A stretch of 27,108 nt of DNA from the NCBI GenBank assembly GCA_040255585.1, contig JBDZVI010000037.1:1-27108 (forward strand). The letters run 5' to 3'. This document shows positions 15,479-22,525 of this stretch, piece after piece; within the stretch, counting starts at the first letter, position 1; each line of letters begins with the position of its first letter. This DNA comes from JAAYYF01 sp040255585. Lineage in GTDB: Bacteria; Deinococcota; Deinococci; Deinococcales; Trueperaceae. Position numbers and translations under genes: made by a program. A model generated the notes under the pieces. That model searched no databases. It was not told the origin of the DNA and saw nothing but the letters and a program-made list of their open reading frames with translations.

Positions 15479-15914
15479 TCGCCCGCTTGACCCGCAACTT
15501 AGTCCCTTCCGTCCCCACGACCTCGACCAGCTCCCCCGCCGTCACAGGCTCGTCCGACTCGGCGGCGTAGCTCGAATCGCCGACCTGCACCCTCCCTCGC
15601 CCGTGCTCGAACGTCACCAGGCTCTGGAAGCGCCGCCCGACGAGGCCCTGAAGCTCCTGGTTGAGCTTGGGTCCAGCTGCGTTGGCTCGTCGCTGCACGG
15701 CGATGCCTGCCGCTAGTGCGACGAACATCAGGGCGGCGAAGCTCAGGAGTTGCCATGTTAGGGGTAGCCCCGGCAGCGCAGCCAGCACTACGCCGGTGGC
15801 TGCGGCACCCAACCCGATCCAGAGCAGGAAGACGCCCGGAACGAGGAGCTCCAGGCCCACCAGAGCCGCTCCCGCTATCCACCAGAGCCACGGCGTGTCG
15901 AACAGCCAGCTCAT
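15468..15914 (-). CDS. NfeD-family membrane protein (short type)
   Basis: This 148-residue protein is the short NfeD form without the N-terminal protease domain. Two or three hydrophobic segments come first (WLWWIAGAALVGLELLVPGV, FLLWIGLGAAATGVVLAALP, LLSFAALMFVALAAGIAV), followed from about residue 85 by the soluble OB-fold domain: LQGLVGRRFQSLVTFEHGRG through VEVVGTEGTKLRVKR. NfeD proteins work with SPFH proteins in membrane microdomains, and the two genes are usually adjacent. Here the start overlaps the SPFH gene stop by four bases, so the two are coupled. The function of the pair in bacteria is only partly known (membrane quality control or organisation). Confidence 0.91.
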   Translation of the reverse strand: MSWLFDTPWLWWIAGAALVGLELLVPGVFLLWIGLGAAATGVVLAALPGLPLTWQLLSFAALMFVALAAGIAVQRRANAAGPKLNQELQGLVGRRFQSLVTFEHGRGRVQVGDSSYAAESDEPVTAGELVEVVGTEGTKLRVKRAINA

Positions 15915-16825
15915 CCCGACTTCGCGCCCTGCAGGAGTTCCGTAACGCCGGCGATGGCGCCGGTTATGCCGGTGGCCTCGACCGGCATCAGGACGACCTT
16001 GCTGTTGGGCGCCGAGCCGACAGTCTGAAGCGCGGCCACGTACTCCTTCGCGACGAAGTACTGGATCGCGCGCACATCGCCGTCCCTTATGGCAGCCGAC
16101 ACGGTGGTCGTTGCCCGAGCTTCCGCCTCGGCCGCACGCTCGCGCGCCTCCGCCTCGAGGAACGCTGCTTCACGGAGTCCCTGCGCGCGCAGGATCTCCG
16201 CCTGCTTCTCGCCTTCCGCTTCCAGGATCGCCGCCTCGCGCTTACCGTTAGCCTCGGTCACGGTAGCTCGCCGCCGCCGCTCGGCGGTCATCTGGAGGTT
16301 CATCGCGTCCTGCAGCTCCGCCGACATGCGGATGTCGCGGATCTCGATGCGGATTATCTTGACGCCCCATGGCTGAGTTGCCTCATCGACGACGCCCATC
16401 AGGGTCTCGTTGATGCGTTGGCGGTTCGAGAGGGTCTCGTCCAGGTCCATGGCACCGATCACGCTTCGCAGGTTCGTGGTCGTCAGGTTGATGATGGCGT
16501 TCTGGAGCTGCTGTACCTGATACGCGGCCTTGGCGGCGTCATCGATACGGAAGAACACGACGCCGTCGGTAACGACCGCGGCGTTGTCGCGCGTGATCAC
16601 CGTTTGCGCCGGCACGTCGAGGACCTGCTCCATGACGCTGAGCCGCTTCCCGACCCGGTCGACCAACGGAACGATGAACCGAAGCCCCGGGGTGAGGGTT
16701 TGTACGTAGCGACCGAAGCGCTGAACAGTCCAGTGCTCGCCTTGAGGCACCGTCTTGATGCCACTCATCAGGATCGCGAGCGCGATCAGTACGAGGATCA
16801 TCGTCAGGAGGCCGAAGCCGTCCAT
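15911..16825 (-). CDS. qmcA: SPFH/stomatin-family membrane protein (QmcA/HflK-type)
   Basis: A 304-residue stomatin/prohibitin homologue. One N-terminal membrane helix (LLTMILVLIALAILMSGIKT) is followed by the SPFH domain: VPQGEHWTVQRFGRYVQTL, PGLRFIVPLVDRVGKRLSV, QVLDVPAQTVITRDNAAV, and the late motif WGVKIIRIEIRDI. An alanine/glutamate-rich coiled coil (about 185-245) then leads to the oligomerisation tail, with GSAPNSKVVLMPVE near the end. Such proteins form large membrane-bound rings and often act with NfeD or membrane proteases such as FtsH. AAGGAG precedes the ATG by six bases. It forms a two-gene operon with the nfeD-like gene. The symbol reflects closeness to E. coli QmcA in architecture only. 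Confidence 0.92.
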   Translation of the reverse strand: MDGFGLLTMILVLIALAILMSGIKTVPQGEHWTVQRFGRYVQTLTPGLRFIVPLVDRVGKRLSVMEQVLDVPAQTVITRDNAAVVTDGVVFFRIDDAAKAAYQVQQLQNAIINLTTTNLRSVIGAMDLDETLSNRQRINETLMGVVDEATQPWGVKIIRIEIRDIRMSAELQDAMNLQMTAERRRRATVTEANGKREAAILEAEGEKQAEILRAQGLREAAFLEAEARERAAEAEARATTTVSAAIRDGDVRAIQYFVAKEYVAALQTVGSAPNSKVVLMPVEATGITGAIAGVTELLQGAKSG

Positions 16826-17085
16826 AACCGCTCCTTCCGGCGTGAGGCCGTCTGGGACGCCTCGCCCGCAGGCTTTCTCTGCCTGGTTGCCATGATATCC
16901 GGGGCGTTGCTGCGAAGCACGCTGACCCTAGAGCTTCTCCGATGTGCGTGGCGATTGCTGGAGGCTACTGACGGAGGCTATCGAAGGCGACGGCGAGGGG
17001 GTCCACGGTCCTGACCTGCGCTCAACGGCGAAGGCCCGGAGGCGCACGATGAGGGGCGGCAGACGGCCGGCATCTGAGGCGCGCG

Positions 17086-17120
17086 CCTTTCATGGCTATA
17101 CTTCGTATAGCCATGAAAGG
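17086..17120. repeat. Perfect 35-bp palindrome (15-bp arms) in front of mazE
   Basis: Arms CCTTTCATGGCTATA (17086-17100) and TATAGCCATGAAAGG (17106-17120) are exact reverse complements around a CTTCG centre, ending six bases before the mazE ATG. The right arm carries the AAAGG that would serve as ribosome binding site, and TATACT (17097-17102) is a good -10 match. It may be the MazE/MazEF operator, an RNA hairpin that masks the ribosome binding site, or both. The region 16826-17085 upstream holds nothing else I can support. Confidence 0.85.
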
Positions 17121-17126
17121 ACACCC

Positions 17127-17375
17127 ATGAACGCGAAGATCCAGCGCTGGGGGAACAGCCAAGGGCTCCGCCTGAGCAAAGCGATCCTGGCACAAGCGGA
17201 TTTCGAAGTCGGAGACGAGGTGATCATCGTGGTCCAAGATGGCACGATCGTGGTCCGACCCGCCCGATCGGTACGGGGCAAGCTCGACCTTAGGGAACTA
17301 GTCGAGGCGATACCAAAGGACTATGCCCCAGAAGAAGTTGACTGGGGCGAACCGCTCTCTAGGGAGGCGTGGTGA
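17127..17375 (+). CDS. mazE: MazE-type antitoxin (AbrB/MazE/SpoVT fold)
   Basis: The 82-residue product starts MNAKIQRWGNSQGLRLSKAI, the unmistakable swapped-hairpin AbrB/MazE DNA-binding fold, continuing with EVGDEVIIVVQDGTIVVRPA to about residue 46. The C-terminal tail YAPEEVDWGEPLSREAW matches the unstructured MazE segment that wraps the toxin. The ATG at 17127 is chosen because the family begins there; the frame is open further upstream. Right before it is the 35-bp palindrome, and a five-codon frame (ATG at 17113, MKGHP) ends in a TGA that overlaps this start as ATGA. The toxin start codon directly follows the stop, so the two are co-expressed. Confidence 0.92.
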   Translation: MNAKIQRWGNSQGLRLSKAILAQADFEVGDEVIIVVQDGTIVVRPARSVRGKLDLRELVEAIPKDYAPEEVDWGEPLSREAW

Positions 17376-17866
17376 GTGACGAGCTACATTCCACGTAAAG
17401 GCGATCTCGTCACAGTCAGCTTCGACCCTCAATCGGGTCACGAGCAGCGCGGTCGTCGGCCAGCCTTAGTGGTCAGCAACGGGCTGTTCAATCGCCATAC
17501 CGGTCTCTGCGTCGTCTGCCCCATCACCAGCACGCGTCGACAATTCCCGTTTCATGTCGAACTGCCAAGCGCCGCGGCCGTGACCGGCTTCATCATGGTC
17601 GAGCAGATCAAGTCGGTCGACTTNNNNNNNNNNNNNNNNNNNNNNNNNNNNNNNNNNNNNNNNNNNNNNNNNNNNNNNNNNNNNNNNNNNNNNNNNNNNN
17701 NNNNNNNNNNNNNNNNNNNNNNNGCGCCGCGGCCGTGACCGGCTTCATCATGGTCGAGCAGATCAAGTCGGTCGACTTCCGGTCGAGGCAGATTCGAAGG
17801 GCCGGCGAAGCGCCACCTGCGGTGCTGGATGAAGTCTTGGCGCTACTCGATGCGGTCATGTATTGA
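17376..17866 (+). CDS. mazF: MazF/PemK-family toxin, mRNA interferase (broken only by an assembly gap)
   Basis: The toxin starts with GTG directly after the mazE stop. Its N-terminal part has the family core GDLVTVSFDPQSGHEQRGRR and PALVVSN, then LCVVCPITSTRR, which carry the conserved Arg and Thr of the RNase site. The frame meets 100 Ns at 17624. The 55 bases before the gap (17569-17623) are repeated exactly after it (17724-17778). If the gap and one copy are removed, the frame continues without a break through VDFRSRQIRRAGEAPP to a TGA at 17864-17866, giving 111 residues, the normal MazF length. With the gap left in, the frame is lost and an automatic caller would split the gene. It is therefore read as an intact endoribonuclease toxin. 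Confidence 0.9.
17624..17723. other. Scaffold gap of 100 Ns flanked by identical 55-base copies
   Basis: The Ns separate 17569-17623 from 17724-17778, which are identical over 55 bases. A 55-base shared end is what a de Bruijn assembler run at k=55 leaves on adjacent contigs, so the gap is most likely artificial with a true length of minus 55. The restored mazF reading frame supports this. Confidence 0.93.
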
Positions 17867-17994
17867 ACTTCCGCCCAGTAGCTACATACGATCCGTCCAC
17901 GCTGCACACGAGCCTTTTTAGGCGGACTGCCCTGCATACCAAAGAGCACCAGTCAACCGTTGGCCGCTACGACTATACCGAAACCATTTGATAA

Positions 17995-18020
17995 TACGAG
18001 GAGAGCGTACGAGGAAAGCG
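17995..18020. repeat. 13-bp tandem repeat, two copies with one mismatch
   Basis: TACGAGGAGAGCG (17995-18007) is followed directly by TACGAGGAAAGCG (18008-18020). GATAAT (17990-17995), a fair -10 match, lies just before, without a convincing -35. The repeat would be in the 5' leader of the propeller lipoprotein gene that starts at 18110. The rest of 17867-18109 shows no gene. Confidence 0.55.
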
Positions 18021-18109
18021 AACGCCATCTCCCCGAACGTCCATCTCGCATTGTCAACCGAGCTCCGACTCGCCGCCCAAACGGACCTGCCGCCGACCTA
18101 TCGTGGATC

Positions 18110-19576
18110 ATGGAGTCTGAGAACGAACGGTCGGCGGAGGGTCGGCGTGCCCGCGGCAGGCCGAACTGGCTTCGCGCCGGCCCGGTTGGACTAGCTATCG
18201 CGCTGCTGGCTCTAGCGCTCACGGCTTGCCCCGGCATCCCGCCACCGGACCGGCTCGATTTCGACAACGATGCCCGCGTCCTACGCGGTGCTTACGTCGG
18301 TTTCGTGGATATGCGCGAGGTGCCGAATCTCATGGAGTTCTCGGGCGACGCCTCGGTCCTTGCAGTCTCGTGGCCGAACTCGATCGAGTTGTGGAACCCC
18401 GAGACGTCCGAGCTGATCAAGACGCTCTACCTCCCTTCGAACGACGACTCCTGGCCCTGGCTTGGTGGTCTGAGCGTCGACGGCTCCGGATCGCTCGTGG
18501 CCGGCATCCTGGACGGCAAGGTGCTCCTATGGGACGCCGGCAGCGGGAAGCTGCTTCGCAGCTTCGATCCCGGGGGTCGGTTGGGCGACTGTCTGTACTG
18601 CGGCGCAGGCGCCATATCCCTCAGCCCTTCCGCCGGCTTGCTGGCCGTGGTCGGAGATGCGCCGGTGGTCATCCTCGTAGACCCGTCTACAGGCACCATC
18701 GGTGACGAACTCGCAACCGAGGGGAGGCGGGTCGAGATGGTCTCCTTCAACGCCGACGGAACCCTGCTGGCCACCGCGTCATACCTGTCGGACACCCGCT
18801 ATGCCCTGCGGGTGTGGGACACGAACACCTATGACGTCGTGTTCGAGCGCACCGGAACGGTCGACCGCAGACACTTCCCGCGGTTCGCCTTCAGCGCTGA
18901 CGGACAGCGGCTGGCAGTCAGTTCGGACACCAGACTCGAGCTTTTCGACCTGGTGGGTGGCAGGCAGGTCCTTCAGTTCGCGGAGTCGGAGTCTCCTTGG
19001 TTCCGAGCCCTTAACGCTGACGGTTCTCAGGTGGTGATAGGGAAGCTGACCGAGCAAGGTTCGACTCTCGACATCATCGAGGTTGCCACGGGCGCCACCC
19101 TCGCGCGAGTCAAGATCGCACTCCGCGCCCAATCGACCTGGAGCCCGGACGGTCGTTACCTGCTCCTTGGCTCGCAGCTGCTCACGGCGGACAGCTTCAG
19201 CGCCGTTCGCGACTACACTCTCGGCCAGCTCCACGACCTGGAGCTGACAGCCACGGCGCGGTACGTCGACACGCTGTCGTACGACGTCTCCGGCTCGGTC
19301 AGCATCGACGGCGGCCCCGCCAGCGAGTTCACCGGGACCGTGGTCGGCAACGAGACGCAACGCTACGTGCAACCGCAGTCGCGCGCTCCGCGGCCCGCGG
19401 AGCTCGAGCTAGAACTGCATGCGTACCCGTGGACGCTGCATGCGCGGCAGCTCCATCGCGGGTTCGGCACGGAGCCCAGCCACGAAGGCGAATGGTGGGG
19501 GAACATGACGGACGACTCTCGCGAAGGCACCGCGTACTGGTACTCGTACCCGTTCGAGTTGCGGAGAGCCGAATGA
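18110..19576 (+). CDS. Predicted lipoprotein with WD40-like beta-propeller, first of a tandem pair
   Basis: From ATG 18110 the protein is 488 residues. It has a long basic N-region, a hydrophobic stretch, and lipobox LTAC with Cys at 40. Most of the mature part is a WD40/PD40-like propeller, with blades ending in patterns such as SWPNSIELWNPETSELIKTL, LDGKVLLWDAGSGKLLRSF, SFNADGTLLATASYLS and AFSADGQRLAVSSDTRLELF. A CLYC pair sits in blade three. The last 100 or so residues form a separate beta-rich domain (YDVSGSVSIDGG onward) that I do not recognise. The start is supported by the signal peptide position; TATCGT at 18099-18104 could drive a near-leaderless message. The next gene is a clear paralog and overlaps it by four bases. 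Likely a surface sensor or scaffold; no catalytic motif is seen. Confidence 0.87.
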   Translation: MESENERSAEGRRARGRPNWLRAGPVGLAIALLALALTACPGIPPPDRLDFDNDARVLRGAYVGFVDMREVPNLMEFSGDASVLAVSWPNSIELWNPETSELIKTLYLPSNDDSWPWLGGLSVDGSGSLVAGILDGKVLLWDAGSGKLLRSFDPGGRLGDCLYCGAGAISLSPSAGLLAVVGDAPVVILVDPSTGTIGDELATEGRRVEMVSFNADGTLLATASYLSDTRYALRVWDTNTYDVVFERTGTVDRRHFPRFAFSADGQRLAVSSDTRLELFDLVGGRQVLQFAESESPWFRALNADGSQVVIGKLTEQGSTLDIIEVATGATLARVKIALRAQSTWSPDGRYLLLGSQLLTADSFSAVRDYTLGQLHDLELTATARYVDTLSYDVSGSVSIDGGPASEFTGTVVGNETQRYVQPQSRAPRPAELELELHAYPWTLHARQLHRGFGTEPSHEGEWWGNMTDDSREGTAYWYSYPFELRRAE

Positions 19577-21042
19577 CCGAAGACGGATCAACGAGCAGCA
19601 GGCAGCGCGCCGACACTTCTCGCGGCCTCAGACGCTCCTCGACTCTCCGACTTTCTTCGGCCCTCCGCCGCTCCTCGGCCGGACTCGGCCTCGCGCTCCT
19701 CACGCTGGCGCTGACGGCCTGCCCGAGGCCAGAAGCGGAGAGACTCGACTTCGACACGGACCCGCGGATCCTGCGGGGTCCGTACGCCGGCTACGTGGAC
19801 ACGCGCCGGGTGCCGTACCCCATGGCCCTCGCGGGCGACGCCTCGCTGCTCGCCGTGGCTTGGTCGGACTCGCTCGAGTTCTGGAACCCCGAGACCTCGG
19901 AGCTTGTCGTGACCCTCGACCAGGCCGCGGACGAGGAGCTCTGGCGGGTCGAACTGAGCATCGATGCCACCGGAACGCTCGTCGCGGGCATCGTCAACTA
20001 CGACGTCGCACTCTGGAGCGGTCATGACGGGCAGCTCGTGAGGATCTTCGATGTCAGCGGCCTCCTGACGGCCTGTGAAGATTGTGGGCCGGAACTGCTG
20101 GCCCTCAGCCCCACGGGCGGGGCACTGGCGGTGACCGGCCGGACTCCCGGCATCCTCGTGTTCGACACGACGACCGGCGAGCTCGCACGCGAACTGGAGA
20201 CGGCCGGAGACGAAGCCGTGCTGGTCGCCTTCAGTGCCGACGGCGCCCTCTTGTTGTCCGCTGCCCGCAGCGCCGGCACCGGCTACGCACTGAGGGTCTG
20301 GGACGCCTCCACCTACGAGGTCGTCTTCGAGCGCGAAGGTCCGCTTGGCTGGAGCCGCGGACCGCAGTTCGCCTTCAGCGCGGACGGGCGGCGGTTGGCG
20401 GTCGGGTCCGAAGACAAGGTGGAAGTGTTCGACATCGCTGGCGGCGCGGCAGAACTACCGCTCGAGCTACCGCTAGATCAGTCCGTGGAGACCTGGCTGC
20501 GAAGCCTCAACCCGGACGGTACGCAGGTCGGGCTCGTGTCGCTCGCTCGAGAGTCCGACCTCTATATGGTGAGGATCGTGGACGTAGCCACCGGGGGCAC
20601 GCTTGCGCAGTTCCCGCATCCGGGCACTGTGGCCTCCCTGTGGAGCGCCGACGGGCGGTACCTGATCGCGGGCTCTCAACTGGTCGCGGCGAACGACTTC
20701 AGCGTCGTGCACGACTATGCCGTTGGTCACTACTACGCGCTGCAACTGGACGTGGAAGCGCACTACGTGAACCCTCGCACCTACGACATCTCCGGGACAG
20801 TCAGCATAGACGGCGCCACCGCCGTCGGGTTATCCGGAACCGTCTACGGGAACGACGCGCAGCGGTACCTCCAACCGCAGTACGGCCTTCCGCAACCGGC
20901 CGCTCTGGGCCTCACACTCGAAGCGCGACCTTGGTACCTGCGCGCCGCGCAGTATGGCAGCACCTGGCTAGGGACCATGCGCGAGATCGTCGACGAAGAA
21001 GAACTGTCCAGCGGCCGGTTCGAGCTGCGGCGCGCACCCTGA
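19573..21042 (+). CDS. Predicted lipoprotein with WD40-like beta-propeller, second of a tandem pair
   Basis: A 489-residue paralog of the preceding protein. It begins at an ATG overlapping the previous stop (ATGA), so the two are translationally coupled. The signal peptide has a Ser/Arg-rich N-region (RRSSTLRLSSALRRSS), then lipobox LTAC with Cys at 50. The mature protein follows its neighbour along the full length: RLDFDTDPRILRGPYAGYVD against RLDFDNDARVLRGAYVGFVD, the same blade pattern (LEFWNPETSELVVTLD, ALRVWDASTYEVVFEREG, AFSADGRRLAVGSEDKVEVF), the same cysteine pair (CEDC for CLYC) and the same C-terminal domain (YDISGTVSIDG). It ends 20 bases before the convergent regulator gene. A heteromeric surface pair is plausible; function unknown. 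Confidence 0.88.
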   Translation: MTEDGSTSSRQRADTSRGLRRSSTLRLSSALRRSSAGLGLALLTLALTACPRPEAERLDFDTDPRILRGPYAGYVDTRRVPYPMALAGDASLLAVAWSDSLEFWNPETSELVVTLDQAADEELWRVELSIDATGTLVAGIVNYDVALWSGHDGQLVRIFDVSGLLTACEDCGPELLALSPTGGALAVTGRTPGILVFDTTTGELARELETAGDEAVLVAFSADGALLLSAARSAGTGYALRVWDASTYEVVFEREGPLGWSRGPQFAFSADGRRLAVGSEDKVEVFDIAGGAAELPLELPLDQSVETWLRSLNPDGTQVGLVSLARESDLYMVRIVDVATGGTLAQFPHPGTVASLWSADGRYLIAGSQLVAANDFSVVHDYAVGHYYALQLDVEAHYVNPRTYDISGTVSIDGATAVGLSGTVYGNDAQRYLQPQYGLPQPAALGLTLEARPWYLRAAQYGSTWLGTMREIVDEEELSSGRFELRRAP

Positions 21043-21062
21043 CGCGCCCCTCACGATGCCGC

Positions 21063-22385
21063 TCACAACCTGAACCGCAACACCCGAGCAGGCCTGCCGA
21101 ACCCGTGGGTCAGGTCCTTGCCCTCAACGGCCGCGTAACCGTGCGGCAACAACCGCCCGACGATGCGGTTCACGGTCCGCGTGCTCACGCCCAACAGCCC
21201 CGCCAACTCGGCCGACGTGAACAGGTTCGTGTTTCGCGCCACCGTGAGCCCGTAGAGGCGGTTCAGGACCTGCGTGCTCACGCCGGTCTCCCCCGCGATA
21301 CGCGTCAGGTTCGCCTCCGGGCCGCTCTGGTGCGGGTAACGTTGGCTCTTGGGTTTGATCGGACCGAGCGGCTCGCCCGAGCCGGTGACCACCAGCGCGT
21401 AAGTACCCGTCAACGTATGGCCCTCGTTCAGGGCGCTGAACGCGTTCGCCTCCGCCTGCTTGACTGTCTGGCCGCAACCGACGCTGACCGCCGCGTCGAA
21501 GGTCGTCTCCAGGTTGATGTCGCGCATGATGCTTATGTCGGCGAAGTCGTCCGTCGCGTTCTCGAGCAGCGACCGGCTACACAGGATCAGGTACTCCCAG
21601 CGGCTCAGTTGGAACATGGCGCTGTCGACCTCCTCCGCGAACACGGCGATGAGCTTGGCCGCCTTGCTGAGGTCGTCGACTTCCCGGATGGGCATGGTGC
21701 CGTGGTAGCGGTACTTCTCCTTGTACTGCAGGTGGATGTGCATGATGGCCAGGCCCGTCGAGTCCTGGGTGCGGAGCTGGTGCCGCAGCATCAGGTTCCG
21801 TATCTCGTGAACGAAGGACTCGAGCGACGGGCTGATCAGGGTGCTAGGCACCCCAAGTCCGAGGAGCGAGTGGTGCACGTCCGTGATGTTCGTGATGCAC
21901 AGCTTGCTGCCGGCCGAGTGGTTGCCGACGTGCTGCTGTAGGGTCGCCTTCACGAACCCGTCCCCGCCCTGCCCCGGGCTGACACAGCGGATCGCGACGC
22001 TACCGTCCGAGATACCGACGCTACCGAGGGCCGCGGCGACCGTGGGGGCGTCGAACGAGTCGACGCTGATGGAGTCGGGCACGGACCCCAGCTGCACCAT
22101 GGCGGCGAGAAGGCTGATCAGGAGGTCGGAGCTATCCACCTCTACGTAGCGGACGGGCACGTTGTGATGGAGGCGGCTCGTCACGAGCAGGTACGGATCC
22201 TTGCGCGAGTAGAGGATCCCGTCGCACCGGGTCTGCAGGTGGGAGATGCGCTGCACCGCGTCGACGATGTCGTCGTCGTTGCCAAACTCCTCGGGAACGA
22301 CGGCTACGTCGTCGAAGTACTCCTGGACGATACCTTCGACGACCTGCAAGGTATCGCGGTGGCCGACCACGCCAAGCCTGAACAT
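21063..22385 (-). CDS. Transcriptional regulator with GTP-cyclohydrolase-III/GGDEF-like segment and C-terminal HTH
   Basis: The ATG at 22385 gives 440 residues; GAGGT lies a little upstream, and 19 more codons are open without support. The N-terminal part (MFRLGVVGHRDTLQVVEGIV, then CDGILYSRKDPYLLVTSRL) looks like a small-molecule sensor domain. The middle, around residue 300, contains DAAVSVGCGQTVKQAEANA followed by FSAL, which resembles the degenerate GGDEF-type fold of GTP cyclohydrolase III. The C-terminus is a helix-turn-helix: LFTSAELAGLLGVSTRTVNR then IVGRLLPHGYA and a basic tail. It is divergent from the cyclodeaminase/dipeptidase/ABC operon, so it most likely controls that operon. 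I cannot place it in a named family with certainty, and whether the middle segment binds a nucleotide is unknown. Confidence 0.75.
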   Translation of the reverse strand: MFRLGVVGHRDTLQVVEGIVQEYFDDVAVVPEEFGNDDDIVDAVQRISHLQTRCDGILYSRKDPYLLVTSRLHHNVPVRYVEVDSSDLLISLLAAMVQLGSVPDSISVDSFDAPTVAAALGSVGISDGSVAIRCVSPGQGGDGFVKATLQQHVGNHSAGSKLCITNITDVHHSLLGLGVPSTLISPSLESFVHEIRNLMLRHQLRTQDSTGLAIMHIHLQYKEKYRYHGTMPIREVDDLSKAAKLIAVFAEEVDSAMFQLSRWEYLILCSRSLLENATDDFADISIMRDINLETTFDAAVSVGCGQTVKQAEANAFSALNEGHTLTGTYALVVTGSGEPLGPIKPKSQRYPHQSGPEANLTRIAGETGVSTQVLNRLYGLTVARNTNLFTSAELAGLLGVSTRTVNRIVGRLLPHGYAAVEGKDLTHGFGRPARVLRFRL

Positions 22386-22454
22386 GCTTGCTTTACCTCG
22401 CTCCCGATCGAGCCGCCCGAAGCGCGGGAAACGCGCAGGCACCTCGGCACGTCA

Positions 22455-22482
22455 CTTATAGACGACTTAGAGTCAGTATACA
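22455..22482. promoter_or_regulatory. AT-rich divergent promoter region with a small dyad
   Basis: In a GC-rich neighbourhood, CTTATA (22455-22460; TATAAG on the reverse strand, a possible -10 for the regulator) and TATACA (22477-22482; possible -10 for the operon) flank the dyad GACT-TAG-AGTC (22464-22474). No good -35 is evident on either side. The dyad is a candidate operator for the adjacent regulator. Confidence 0.35.
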
Positions 22483-22525
22483 GACAGCCGCCTTCGCGCT
22501 TACCCTCCTTCGTATAGGAGGTCCG

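Noticed and set aside
17097..17112. ACTTCGTATAGC inside the mazE palindrome matches 12 bases of the phage P1 loxP arm and spacer.
   Set aside because: The rest of loxP (second arm and 8-bp spacer layout) is absent, and the match is explained by the local palindrome. No recombinase gene is present.
20082..21941. A 619-codon forward open frame crossing the end of the second propeller gene and the convergent regulator.
   Set aside because: It is arginine-rich shadow sequence with no domain and crosses a convergent gene junction.
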